DNA of 64,000 nt, from contig NZ_VANV01000005.1 in assembly GCF_022496765.1 (NCBI RefSeq), positions 124,001 to 188,000 of the forward strand, written 5' to 3'. Below are positions 1 through 6,037 of this stretch, in pieces; position 1 is the first letter of the stretch, and each line of letters opens with the position of its first letter. The position numbers and the translations under genes were made by a program. The stretch is from Acidaminobacter sp. JC074 (GTDB lineage Bacteria > Bacillota > Clostridia > Peptostreptococcales > Acidaminobacteraceae). Under the pieces are notes generated by a model. It saw only the letters and a list, made by a program, of their open reading frames with translations. It was not told the origin of the DNA and searched no databases.

Positions 1-220
1 CACGCATATTTGCATAAAGTACAACTGCATACAACATAACAGGGTTGTATCCTGAACGACCAAGTCTGCTGTAATTATCGAATAGCTTTTTAAAATCAAG
101 TTTCTTTAAAACCTCAAGTAAAGTATAAACTGGATCTGAATCAGGAAGTTTAAGTTCTAACAACTTGAAATTAAATTCTATTTGACCATAGCCCATAAAT
201 CCTTTAAAATTATTATGCAT
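1..220 (-). CDS. Transposase, N-terminal part (cut by window edge)
   Basis: A leftward open frame starts at the ATG at 220-218 and runs off the window at base 1, giving about 73 residues. The protein begins MHNNFKGFMGYGQ and contains an LGRSGYNPVMLYAVVLYANMR stretch, which resembles the N-terminal DUF772-type domain of IS1182/IS5-group transposases. No strong ribosome binding site precedes the ATG, as is common for transposase genes. The catalytic DDE part lies outside the window, so I cannot say whether the gene is intact. The family call is by resemblance only. Confidence 0.65.
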   Translation of the reverse strand, partial: MHNNFKGFMGYGQIEFNFKLLELKLPDSDPVYTLLEVLKKLDFKKLFDNYSRLGRSGYNPVMLYAVVLYANMR

Positions 221-269
221 AGTATAATTTTTTGTACTGCTAGTTACGTCACACGATGTAACGGAATTT

Positions 270-300
270 GAGATGGGGGTGAGAGATCATCTCATTTTTT
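270..300 (+). terminator. Hairpin plus T-run inside the IS end
   Basis: GAGATG (270-275) and CATCTC (288-293) form a short stem followed by a run of T on the plus strand. It would stop rightward transcription leaving the element or, read the other way, act as a leader hairpin before the transposase. Confidence 0.4.
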
Positions 301-308
301 TGCACAAA

Positions 309-348
309 AATCCTCCTACTTATGTATTCGACATAAACTAGGAGGATT
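309..348. other. Long hairpin holding an AGGAGG sequence in the IS leader
   Basis: AATCCTCCTA (309-318) pairs with TAGGAGGATT (339-348), with further TTATGT/ACATAA pairing inside. On the transposase strand the 3' arm carries AGGAGG, so a transcript entering from outside would hide a ribosome binding site in the stem. On the plus strand it is followed by TTCCTTTTTG. Such hairpins near IS ends are known to protect elements from impinging transcription; that role is inferred here. Confidence 0.45.
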
Positions 349-417
349 CCTTTTTGTTATTTTATTCCATTTCTGGTTTATCTATTTCGGGACAGCCCCT
401 TTTCAACAAGTTAATGT

Positions 418-834
418 TCACAGAGTCTTGTCTACACAGATTTTTCCACCCTTTATAACTTTAGCAAATATAGCCTCTGTCATTAATGGGCATGTTTTCT
501 TCTGTTTGATTAAAACACACTCTGGAAAACAACGTTTCCCTTTTTTTGTGATTAAAACTTCAGCTTCCCCAAGCATCAATACATCCCCTATCGAAATGTC
601 TTCTGGATCCAGATCGATGAGTATGGTTTCTATAAACCGTTTCACACACAATCCTTCTTCAAAATCAGATAATCGGTCCGTTGTCATTTTAGACATCAGA
701 CAAACCTCTCGATCACCAGGTTTAGCATATGCATCCCCTATAAGACCAAAGTTTTCAAGTAGAACCCCTTCTTTTACCTCGATACGATTACCTTTTTCGA
801 CAGAAAGCTTAATCGAAAGGACTTTTGCTTTCAT
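418..834 (-). CDS. MOSC-domain protein
   Basis: This 138-residue protein resembles stand-alone MOSC domains (the C-terminal domain family of molybdenum cofactor sulfurase). These are small beta-barrel proteins thought to carry sulfur on a conserved cysteine or to bind molybdopterin. Visible support is an N-terminal GVLLENFGLIGDAYA segment, the GDREVCLM segment, a cysteine-rich RCFPECVLI...CPL stretch (about residues 101-116) and the closing AIFAKVIKGG motif. Its ATG overlaps the tyrS stop codon by one base (TAATG), so it is probably made by translational coupling from the tyrS mRNA under T-box control. The substrate is unknown. An insertion sequence ends 18 bp beyond its stop. Confidence 0.75.
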   Translation of the reverse strand: MKAKVLSIKLSVEKGNRIEVKEGVLLENFGLIGDAYAKPGDREVCLMSKMTTDRLSDFEEGLCVKRFIETILIDLDPEDISIGDVLMLGEAEVLITKKGKRCFPECVLIKQKKTCPLMTEAIFAKVIKGGKICVDKTL

Positions 835-2057
835 TACACCAACTCAACTTGATGATAAACTTTCTTACCTTTTTTAATCATTGCCTTGTTGTCCTCAAAA
901 TCAGCTAATGTCATTTTGAAGAATGGATCTTGAACTTTCTTATCATTTAAAGAAATACCGTTTTGCTTAACAAGACGTTTACCTTCGCCTTTAGACTTTA
1001 GAAGTCCAAGCTCAACCATTACTTCTAAAAGCTCTTTGCCTTCTTCAAATAAAGCCTTGTCCATTTCACTTGTTGGTACATTTGCACTTGCACCACCACC
1101 TGCAAATAATGCTTTTGTTGCTTCTAATGCCTTATTGGCTTCTTCTTCACCATGAACAAGTTTTGTAAATTCAAATGCTAAGATTTCTTTGGCCTTGTTG
1201 ATTTCAGCACCTTCTAAAGCGCCTAATCTTCTAACTTCATCCATAGGTAAGAATGTAAGAAGTGCTAAACAGTTTTCAACATCTGCATCATCTACATTTC
1301 TGAAGTATTGGAACATTTCGTATGGAGATGTCTTCTCAGGATCAATCCATACAGCACCTTTTTCAGTTTTACCCATTTTAATACCAGCTGAAGTTGTTAA
1401 TAACTTAAATGTTAAACCGTAAACTTCTTTCTGATCTGCTTTTCTACATAAGTTAACACCAGCAATGATGTTTGACCACTGATCGTTACCACCTAATTGC
1501 ATCTTACAGTCGTATCTTCTGTTTAATTCTAAGAAGTCATAACCTTGCATGATCATGTAGTTAAACTCTAAGAAAGATAAGCCTGTTTCCATTCTTTGCT
1601 TGAAACATTCTGCAGCAAGCATTCTGTTTACATTAAACTTAGAACCGATTTCTCTTAAGAAAGAAACATAGTTCAGGTTATCTAACCAATCAGCATTGTT
1701 AGCTGGAATACCCTTTTCACCATCTAATGTGATGTACTTTCTCATTTGATTTAACATTCTTTCACCATTTGATTCAATGGTTTCATTTGTTAACATCTTT
1801 CTCATATCTGTCTTACCAGAAGGGTCACCTACCTTAGCAGTACCACCACCAATTAGTGCAATTGGAATATGACCTGCTCTTTGCATGTGCATCATGACGA
1901 TGACTTGGATAAAGTGACCAACATGTAGTGAATCAGCAGTTGGGTCAAATCCAATGTAGAATTTCACTTTCTCATCGTTTAATAACTTGATAACTTCTTC
2001 TTCATGAGTGATTTGCTCAATAAAGCCTCTCTCTTTTAGTACTTCATATACGTTCAT
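834..2057 (-). CDS. tyrS: Tyrosyl-tRNA synthetase
   Basis: This cytoplasmic class I synthetase charges tRNA-Tyr with tyrosine. The 407-residue protein has the expected order: a Rossmann catalytic domain with the HIGH-type motif HVGH at residues 45-48, the tyrosine-site sequence around GGNDQW (189-194), the KMSKS-type loop as KMGKT (227-231), and a C-terminal S4-like RNA-binding region from about 345. KMGKT rather than KMSKS is normal for one TyrRS subtype. A GGGAGG ribosome binding site sits seven bases before the ATG. The gene is preceded by a tyrosine-specific T-box leader, so uncharged tRNA-Tyr should switch it on. Length and motifs match the family. Confidence 0.97.
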   Translation of the reverse strand: MNVYEVLKERGFIEQITHEEEVIKLLNDEKVKFYIGFDPTADSLHVGHFIQVIVMMHMQRAGHIPIALIGGGTAKVGDPSGKTDMRKMLTNETIESNGERMLNQMRKYITLDGEKGIPANNADWLDNLNYVSFLREIGSKFNVNRMLAAECFKQRMETGLSFLEFNYMIMQGYDFLELNRRYDCKMQLGGNDQWSNIIAGVNLCRKADQKEVYGLTFKLLTTSAGIKMGKTEKGAVWIDPEKTSPYEMFQYFRNVDDADVENCLALLTFLPMDEVRRLGALEGAEINKAKEILAFEFTKLVHGEEEANKALEATKALFAGGGASANVPTSEMDKALFEEGKELLEVMVELGLLKSKGEGKRLVKQNGISLNDKKVQDPFFKMTLADFEDNKAMIKKGKKVYHQVELV

Positions 2058-2099
2058 CTATAAACCTCCCTTGATCATAAAACTATGATTTTCTATAAA

Positions 2100-2335
2100 A
2101 TAAAAAAGAGCTTTTCATCCAAAGGACGAAAAACTCGTGGTACCACCTTAATTCGAAATCATTTGATTTCCTCTAATATGTTTAACGCACATCATACGTA
2201 ATAGTTTCCCATTAACACTCAAAACCCGTAATTTCATAAAACAATCTGAACACTTTCCATCTACCAGTGTCTTTCTATATCCGTTATTGTCTTATTACTA
2301 TTGTTTATCAACGTAGTTTATTTAATTATTATACA
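2100..2335 (-). promoter_or_regulatory. Tyrosine T-box leader of tyrS
   Basis: The transcript upstream of tyrS contains the T-box sequence AAGGTGGTACCACGA (2149-2135), which binds the free CCA end of uncharged tRNA. It leads into a terminator hairpin, GAGTTTTTCGTCC/GGATGAAAAGCTC plus T-run (2136-2101). In the Stem I region a UAC triplet (2230-2228) lies in the context AATTACGGGTTTTGAG, which fits the specifier codon for tyrosine. Uncharged tRNA-Tyr would favour the antiterminator and allow tyrS and the MOSC gene to be transcribed. Confidence 0.92.
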
Positions 2336-2363
2336 TCTTAAATGAATTCTTTATACTTGTCAA
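2335..2363 (-). promoter_or_regulatory. Sigma-A promoter of tyrS
   Basis: TTGACA (2363-2358), a 17-bp spacer and TAAGAT (2340-2335) make a near-consensus promoter feeding the T-box leader. The -35 box overlaps the TGA stop of the upstream HD-GYP gene. Confidence 0.75.
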
Positions 2364-3577
2364 GAATAGAGTTCAAGAATTTTTATATCTTTCTCTTTTA
2401 CCAGGTCAACAAACTTCTCACCAACCTGAATGACAGGTCTTGTAGGGAAGTTGACATCCACATAGATGATTCTACCTGTTTCACCTGTAGAAAGTAAAAC
2501 ATCCTTACCTGTATAGAAGACTGCTAAGTTCTTTAAAAAGATATAACAAATCTTACTGTCAAGCGTTTTACCTGCATGCCACTGAATGTACTCAGCAGCT
2601 TCAAATGGTGATGTTTTATCTTTATATGGACGCTTATTGGTCATGGCATCAAAAATATCACAAACCATAATAATTTTTGCAAACTCATGTATTTGTCCAG
2701 CTCTTAATCTTAAAGGATAACCTGATCCATCTAATCTTTCATGATGTTGAAGAGCCGAGTACTTTATATTATTTGTAACACCTTCTGTTTTTAAAAGAAT
2801 AGAATAACCAAACTGAGCATGTTTCTTTACAATATCAAATTCTTCTTCTTTTGTTTTATTAGGTTTATTTAATATAAAGTCAGGTATCTTCATCTTACCT
2901 ATATCAAATAGGAGTGATGCTTGAGCAAGGTCACTTAATTGCTCTTCATTATAACCCAACCATTTACCAATCATGGTTGCAAGTATTGATACTCTTAAAG
3001 AATGATCGAAGGTATAATTATCACCAGATTTTAATTGAGAAAGTCTCATTAAAACATCATCATTTCTAATCATATCCGGTAGTGCTTTGTTCACATCTCG
3101 TCTAATGGATTCCAAATCTATTTCATTACCAGTTTTCAACTGATCAAAAGCCTTTTGAGTGTGTTCAACTAAATCTTTGTGTTTTTCATCAATAGGTGTA
3201 TTGCCATCTCCAGTTAAAACATGAATCACCATATTAGCATTGGCTACATTAGTAAGAACTGGTTCGATATCATCTTCTTTAAGTTCTATCTTATTTAAAG
3301 CATCCAAGTAAGATTCCGCATCAAAACTTTCACCGACTCTGTCAGCTTCATCTTTAATCATCTGAACTTGTTGCTCGTTGCTTGTGGAAGTTTCTACTAT
3401 TTCAGCCGAATCCGAAACAACCGACACTTCCTTGATGCCAAGTCTTGTCATTAACTGTAGATGTCTTTCAGTAATTTCTACACCTTTACTTAACAACTCA
3501 ACATCGCTACTGCCTAAAAAAATGGATGAAGCTAAAACCATGCCTATTTCTACTTCATTGATTTTTATAACTTTCAA
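2360..3577 (-). CDS. HD-GYP domain protein with altered HD motif
   Basis: This 405-residue cytoplasmic protein has no membrane segment and carries an HD-GYP domain in its C-terminal half (about 185-350). HD-GYP domains hydrolyse the second messenger cyclic di-GMP. Seen are DHSLR (about 191), the ...DIGKMKIP motif (225 on), HHERLDGSGYP (278-288) and the following IIMVCDIFDAMTNKRPYK segment. The histidine of the HD pair is replaced: the sequence reads LLFDIGK, giving F224-D225. That residue normally binds metal, so activity may be weak, changed or lost. I chose the TTG at 3577-3575 as start because GGAGGT lies five bases upstream; the frame is open further up but lacks a site. A diguanylate cyclase is encoded at 35909-37339. 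Confidence 0.85.
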   Translation of the reverse strand: MKVIKINEVEIGMVLASSIFLGSSDVELLSKGVEITERHLQLMTRLGIKEVSVVSDSAEIVETSTSNEQQVQMIKDEADRVGESFDAESYLDALNKIELKEDDIEPVLTNVANANMVIHVLTGDGNTPIDEKHKDLVEHTQKAFDQLKTGNEIDLESIRRDVNKALPDMIRNDDVLMRLSQLKSGDNYTFDHSLRVSILATMIGKWLGYNEEQLSDLAQASLLFDIGKMKIPDFILNKPNKTKEEEFDIVKKHAQFGYSILLKTEGVTNNIKYSALQHHERLDGSGYPLRLRAGQIHEFAKIIMVCDIFDAMTNKRPYKDKTSPFEAAEYIQWHAGKTLDSKICYIFLKNLAVFYTGKDVLLSTGETGRIIYVDVNFPTRPVIQVGEKFVDLVKEKDIKILELYS

Positions 3578-3755
3578 AAGACACCTCCAAAACACTCTTT
3601 TTTTATATTATACATGATAATTAACAATAAGATATGAAAAAAGTCTTAAACACATAGTTTCACAATATGCTTTATCGGTTAAATCATACCCAACCTTGAG
3701 GGATTTTAACATATATGAGAGGACTATTAGAAAAATTAGAAAAAGATTAGAAAAT

Positions 3756-3805
3756 CATCTAACTACATAAAAACCCTTGACATAGTTAGATGAAAGTTGT
3801 AATAT
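3756..3805 (+). promoter_or_regulatory. Promoter with flanking operator-like dyad, copy 1
   Basis: TTGACA (3777-3782), a 17-bp spacer and TAATAT (3800-3805) form a strong sigma-A promoter pointing at the tiny-ORF array. The -35 box lies between perfect inverted repeats CATCTAACTA (3756-3765) and TAGTTAGATG (3783-3792); the second arm fills the start of the spacer. A protein bound to the dyad would block RNA polymerase. Confidence 0.7.
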
Positions 3806-3830
3806 TAAATCAAAGAAACACTTCGATAAA

Positions 3831-3892
3831 CATCTAACTATATAAAACCATTGAAAATACACATCATATTTTTTTACATAGATAGTTAGATG
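3831..3892 (+). promoter_or_regulatory. Second copy of the CATCTAACTA/TAGTTAGATG dyad
   Basis: The same ten-base arms recur at 3831-3840 and 3883-3892, now 42 bp apart. TTGAAA (3851-3856) lies between them. A -10 box is poor here, so this copy may be an auxiliary operator or a degraded second promoter. It ends 25 bp before the first tiny reading frame. Confidence 0.55.
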
Positions 3893-3917
3893 AAATTCTA
3901 ACAAGAAAGGTGATTAG

Positions 3918-4010
3918 ATGAAAGTCAAATGTAATTGTCGCATAAAGACAGAATCAAAACTAACATCCTCTACAATCATCTTCTTCAAGGAAACTGACAA
4001 ACTACAGTAG
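3918..4010 (+). CDS. Tiny basic protein, array member 1 (30 aa)
   Basis: I do not recognise this gene. It is a 30-residue frame beginning MKVKCNCRIKTESK and ending KETDKLQ. It has an AAAGGTG ribosome binding site six bases before its ATG. The N-terminus is lysine-rich with a CxC pair (residues 5 and 7), followed by a short hydrophobic TIIFF stretch too short for a membrane helix. It is the first frame downstream of the dyad promoters. It lacks the aromatic C-terminal pattern shared by later members, so it may be a distinct leader peptide. Confidence 0.45.
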   Translation: MKVKCNCRIKTESKLTSSTIIFFKETDKLQ

Positions 4011-4087
4011 AAAACAACTAAAACTGTTGTTACACTAACATCCAAGTTCTTGACACGATATGATATGAATGAAGAAGCTTGAGAAAA

Positions 4088-4104
4088 TGTAAGAAACGCT
4101 TACA
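4088..4104 (+). promoter_or_regulatory. Small dyad before array member 2
   Basis: TGTAAG (4088-4093) and CTTACA (4099-4104) are perfect inverted repeats 21 bp before the next tiny frame. The right part, AAGAAACGCTTACA, is also a partial match to a CcpA cre site. TTGACA occurs at 4050-4055, but I see no good -10 at the right distance. Confidence 0.35.
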
Positions 4105-4124
4105 GTATAAAAAAGGAGGTCATC

Positions 4125-4208
4125 ATGAACAAGCAAAGAAAAAATAAGCAATCGAAACTTGCACAACTAGAAAAGATGGACTACTTCTTAATTAGGTTTA
4201 ACAGCTAG
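4125..4208 (+). CDS. Tiny basic protein, array member 2 (27 aa)
   Basis: An unrecognised 27-residue frame has one of the strongest ribosome binding sites in the window, AAGGAGG seven bases before the ATG. The product starts MNKQRKNKQSKLAQL, is rich in lysine and glutamine, and ends EKMDYFLIRFNS. The tail resembles those of members 4 and 5: an acidic residue, then D, then an aromatic or leucine-rich run with a basic residue. Its TAG stop is part of the ribosome binding site of the next frame, so the two are probably translationally coupled. There is no signal peptide or membrane segment. Confidence 0.55.
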   Translation: MNKQRKNKQSKLAQLEKMDYFLIRFNS

Positions 4209-4216
4209 GAGAAATT

Positions 4217-4258
4217 ATGAAGGAAAACATCAAACAATCAAAAGCATACTTTAATTAA
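4217..4258 (+). CDS. Tiny peptide, array member 3 (13 aa)
   Basis: A 13-residue frame reads MKENIKQSKAYFN. Its AGGAG site (4207-4211) overlaps the stop of the previous frame, and the ATG follows five bases later. It is too short to judge by homology. It could be a regulatory leader rather than a stable product. Confidence 0.35.
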   Translation: MKENIKQSKAYFN

Positions 4259-4260
4259 AT

Positions 4261-4305
4261 AGGAGATGAATTTCTTTCAAAGATTTGGATTCTCCTAAAT
4301 AGGAG
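4261..4305 (+). promoter_or_regulatory. SD/anti-SD leader of array member 4
   Basis: AGGAG (4261-4265) is followed by CTCCT (4292-4296) and then a second AGGAGG (4301-4306) just before the ATG at 4311. CTCCT can pair with either AGGAG copy, so it could hide or free the real ribosome binding site. A ten-codon frame, ATG at 4266 to TAA at 4298, fills the gap and stops within the CTCCTAA sequence. A ribosome reading it would cover the anti-SD. The spacing of its own SD is too tight to be sure it is translated. Confidence 0.5.
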
Positions 4306-4310
4306 GACAT

Positions 4311-4424
4311 ATGGGTAGAAAAATAGGTAAAAAAATTAAAATTGAAAAGCCAAGGATCATTTACAGAAACGAAGTAGATTTTTTCATGGACAGATACTAT
4401 GATTTACAATCTTCAATAAAATAA
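4311..4424 (+). CDS. Tiny basic protein, array member 4 (37 aa)
   Basis: The longest frame of the array encodes 37 residues. It begins MGRKIGKKIKIEKPRII and ends NEVDFFMDRYYDLQSSIK. AGGAGG stands four bases before the ATG. The first half is strongly basic and the second half aromatic and acidic, which could form an amphipathic helix. The NEVDFFMDRYYD tail aligns with NEFDQYLTKFN of member 5 and EKMDYFLIRFN of member 2. I know of no family with this pattern. The leader before it can fold over its ribosome binding site. Confidence 0.55.
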   Translation: MGRKIGKKIKIEKPRIIYRNEVDFFMDRYYDLQSSIK

Positions 4425-4467
4425 GCTTTTCAAAAGAGAATAAAAAAGCTACAAACGACAAAATTAG

Positions 4468-4507
4468 AGGAGGTTTTTCTCTAAGAGAACAATCTCCTAA
4501 GAAGGAG
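4468..4507 (+). promoter_or_regulatory. SD/anti-SD leader of array member 5
   Basis: The arrangement found before member 4 recurs: AGGAG (4468-4472), CTCCT (4494-4498), AGGAG (4503-4507), then ATG at 4514. Here the gap between the first two contains a small TTCTCTAAGAGAA hairpin and no reading frame. The same layout in two places suggests a deliberate translational switch. Confidence 0.45.
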
Positions 4508-4513
4508 AATATT

Positions 4514-4609
4514 ATGAGTTTAAAATTAAAGAATAAAAAGAGTAAAAGCAACTCACATTTAAATGAGTTCGATCAATACTTAACAAAGTTCAATCTGTAC
4601 AACTATTAA
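4514..4609 (+). CDS. Tiny basic protein, array member 5 (31 aa)
   Basis: A 31-residue frame starts MSLKLKNKKSKSNSHL and ends NEFDQYLTKFNLYNY. It has an AAGGAG site six bases before the ATG, inside the switch-like leader. It repeats the array design of a lysine/serine-rich head and an aromatic tail with a conserved NE-x-D core. It has no cysteine, signal peptide or membrane span. It is probably a paralogue of members 2 and 4; the function is unknown. Confidence 0.55.
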   Translation: MSLKLKNKKSKSNSHLNEFDQYLTKFNLYNY

Positions 4610-4632
4610 GATGAAATAGATTTGGGGGAAGT

Positions 4633-4710
4633 ATGAAGAAAATAAAGTCTACAAAAAAAGAAGCATTGAAGATCGAAATGGACAAGCTGAAAATTTATGT
4701 ATCACTTTAG
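4633..4710 (+). CDS. Tiny basic protein, array member 6 (25 aa)
   Basis: The last frame encodes 25 residues, MKKIKSTKKEALKI followed by EMDKLKIYVSL. A GGGGGAAG site precedes the ATG. The EMDKLKIY tail is a shorter version of the D-x-aromatic pattern in members 2, 4 and 5. A terminator hairpin follows at 4744-4774, closing the array. Confidence 0.5.
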   Translation: MKKIKSTKKEALKIEMDKLKIYVSL

Positions 4711-4743
4711 AGGTCTAACCAATCAAATATTGCTTTATACTGA

Positions 4744-4774
4744 ATGGACCTGTTTACAAGGGTCCATTTTTACT
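4744..4774 (+). terminator. Terminator closing the tiny-ORF array
   Basis: ATGGACC (4744-4750) pairs with GGTCCAT (4761-4767) and is followed by TTTTTAC. It separates the array from the next regulator gene. It also rules out an upstream start for that gene, since the open frame begins inside this hairpin. Confidence 0.7.
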
Positions 4775-4793
4775 ATCTTAAGGATTTGAATAG

Positions 4794-4802
4794 TGTTATA
4801 CT
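4794..4802 (+). promoter_or_regulatory. Extended -10 promoter
   Basis: TGTTATACT is an extended -10 element 38 bp before the ATG of the winged-helix regulator. TTGAAT lies too close to serve as its -35. Confidence 0.5.
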
Positions 4803-4839
4803 GGTACTAGAAAATACAGTGTTAAGGGAAGAGGTTATT

Positions 4840-5883
4840 ATGAATCAAATCAAATTTATACCAGAAATAGATTTTATATTGTATGCCGATGTTATTACTA
4901 ATCTTGAAAAATATAGAGCTAAATACGAGGGTGAACTGAAGCAGAAAAAAAGAGAAATGCCAAAAGCTTTGATTAAAGGCACCAATGAATACTTTGATCA
5001 GGCAAAGGCTTACCTTAAGTCGCTTTCTTTTATCCAAAAGAACAATTTAAAGCTTTTCTTCAGTGAGATTAGATTTACAAAAGAATACCTCTTGCATATG
5101 ATTCACACCGATCATACACTTGATGATATATCATCAAAGAGTCTTGAAGCATATATTCAAAAACTGTGTGAAACTGATAATCTAAAAGTACCTAAAAACT
5201 TTGAAGATTATGAGGAATTTGTTAAGGCCTATTACGATGGCCCTGAAGATCACGTAGATTTGGATAAGACCACAAACTTGATTTATGATTTCATTCATAC
5301 ACCTGACTTGGTAGAAACATCTCTCAAGCCTGCCCTCATCAATTTGTACGACGATTTTTATGAACGCAAAATCAAACCGGATTTAGACAAAATAGAAGAG
5401 ATTATCAAAAAACATCAAGTCGTTTATGATAAAGATCCTGAAAATTTCTTATTCAACCTTTCGAACGGCCATTTTGATGCAAGTGACATTGACCATATTG
5501 GAGACATGCAACCTATTGTCTCTTACTTTGCACCAATGAGTCTTTATATTACTATTAAGGTTAAGAAGTATATTTATGGTCAGCACATCGATCAACTAGA
5601 AAGTAAAATGCAGGACAAGGACCTTTATGAACCTTTGCTTAAGTTCTTATCCGATACTAAAAGGTATCAGATGGTACAAAAGCTTTCTGATAAGAAATGG
5701 TATTCTAATGAGCTTGCCAAAGAGTTTAACATAACCCCAGCAACCATGAGTTATCATGTAAACAAGATGTTTGGCTTGGGTTTGATTCACTTTGAACAAG
5801 GTGATCAAAACAGGATGTACATGACCCTTGATAAGGATAAATTAAAACATTTATTAACTTCTATGATTGATGATCTTTTATAA
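4840..5883 (+). CDS. Winged-helix (ArsR-type) transcriptional regulator
   Basis: A 347-residue cytoplasmic protein has a C-terminal ArsR-like winged helix, about residues 265-335. The recognition region reads ELAKEFNITPATMSYHVNKMFGLGLI. The N-terminal 250 residues are charged, mostly helical and unrecognised; they may bind a ligand or partner. Most ArsR proteins are about 100 residues, so this is a long variant of the type seen in clostridia. I placed the start at the ATG at 4840 (after GGGAAGAGG) rather than at 4744, because the earlier start lies in a terminator and upstream of the promoter. It is the nearest regulator to the tiny-ORF array, so it may bind the CATCTAACTA dyads; that is a guess. 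The ligand is unknown. Confidence 0.75.
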   Translation: MNQIKFIPEIDFILYADVITNLEKYRAKYEGELKQKKREMPKALIKGTNEYFDQAKAYLKSLSFIQKNNLKLFFSEIRFTKEYLLHMIHTDHTLDDISSKSLEAYIQKLCETDNLKVPKNFEDYEEFVKAYYDGPEDHVDLDKTTNLIYDFIHTPDLVETSLKPALINLYDDFYERKIKPDLDKIEEIIKKHQVVYDKDPENFLFNLSNGHFDASDIDHIGDMQPIVSYFAPMSLYITIKVKKYIYGQHIDQLESKMQDKDLYEPLLKFLSDTKRYQMVQKLSDKKWYSNELAKEFNITPATMSYHVNKMFGLGLIHFEQGDQNRMYMTLDKDKLKHLLTSMIDDLL

Positions 5884-5900
5884 TTTATTTACAAATCGTG

Positions 5901-5924
5901 AAAACTCCACTTGGAGTTTTTTTT
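5901..5924 (+). terminator. Terminator after the winged-helix regulator
   Basis: AAAACTCC/GGAGTTTT with loop ACTT is followed by eight T residues in total, a standard intrinsic terminator. Confidence 0.85.
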
Positions 5925-6037
5925 ATTTCCAAAAATACAAGAAAAAACTTAATTATTTGTGAAAATAACAAAAAATTCAAAATATTTGATTTTTCTTTAC
6001 TTTAGTATTAAACTAATCAAAAAAAAGGAGATGCACT

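Larger units (their letters stand above)
1..399 (-). mobile_element. One end of an insertion sequence
   Basis: The stretch holds the 5' part of a leftward transposase gene, two hairpins and a likely terminal inverted repeat. Read inward from the right, the terminus is GGGGCTGTCCCG (399 to 388). A GGGGCTGTCCC-type end is common in IS1182/IS1380-like elements. The end lies only 18 bp from the MOSC stop codon at 418-420, so the element sits directly behind that gene. The other end is outside the window, so family and target duplication cannot be settled. Confidence 0.7.

Noticed and set aside
3790..3837. A 15-codon frame (MKVVILNQRNTSINI) starting in the first dyad
   Set aside because: There is no ribosome binding site, and the ATG lies inside the promoter spacer and so upstream of the transcription start.
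4266..4298. A ten-codon frame in the leader of array member 4 as a protein gene
   Set aside because: Its ribosome binding site directly abuts the ATG with no spacer. It is kept only as a possible regulatory frame, not as a gene.
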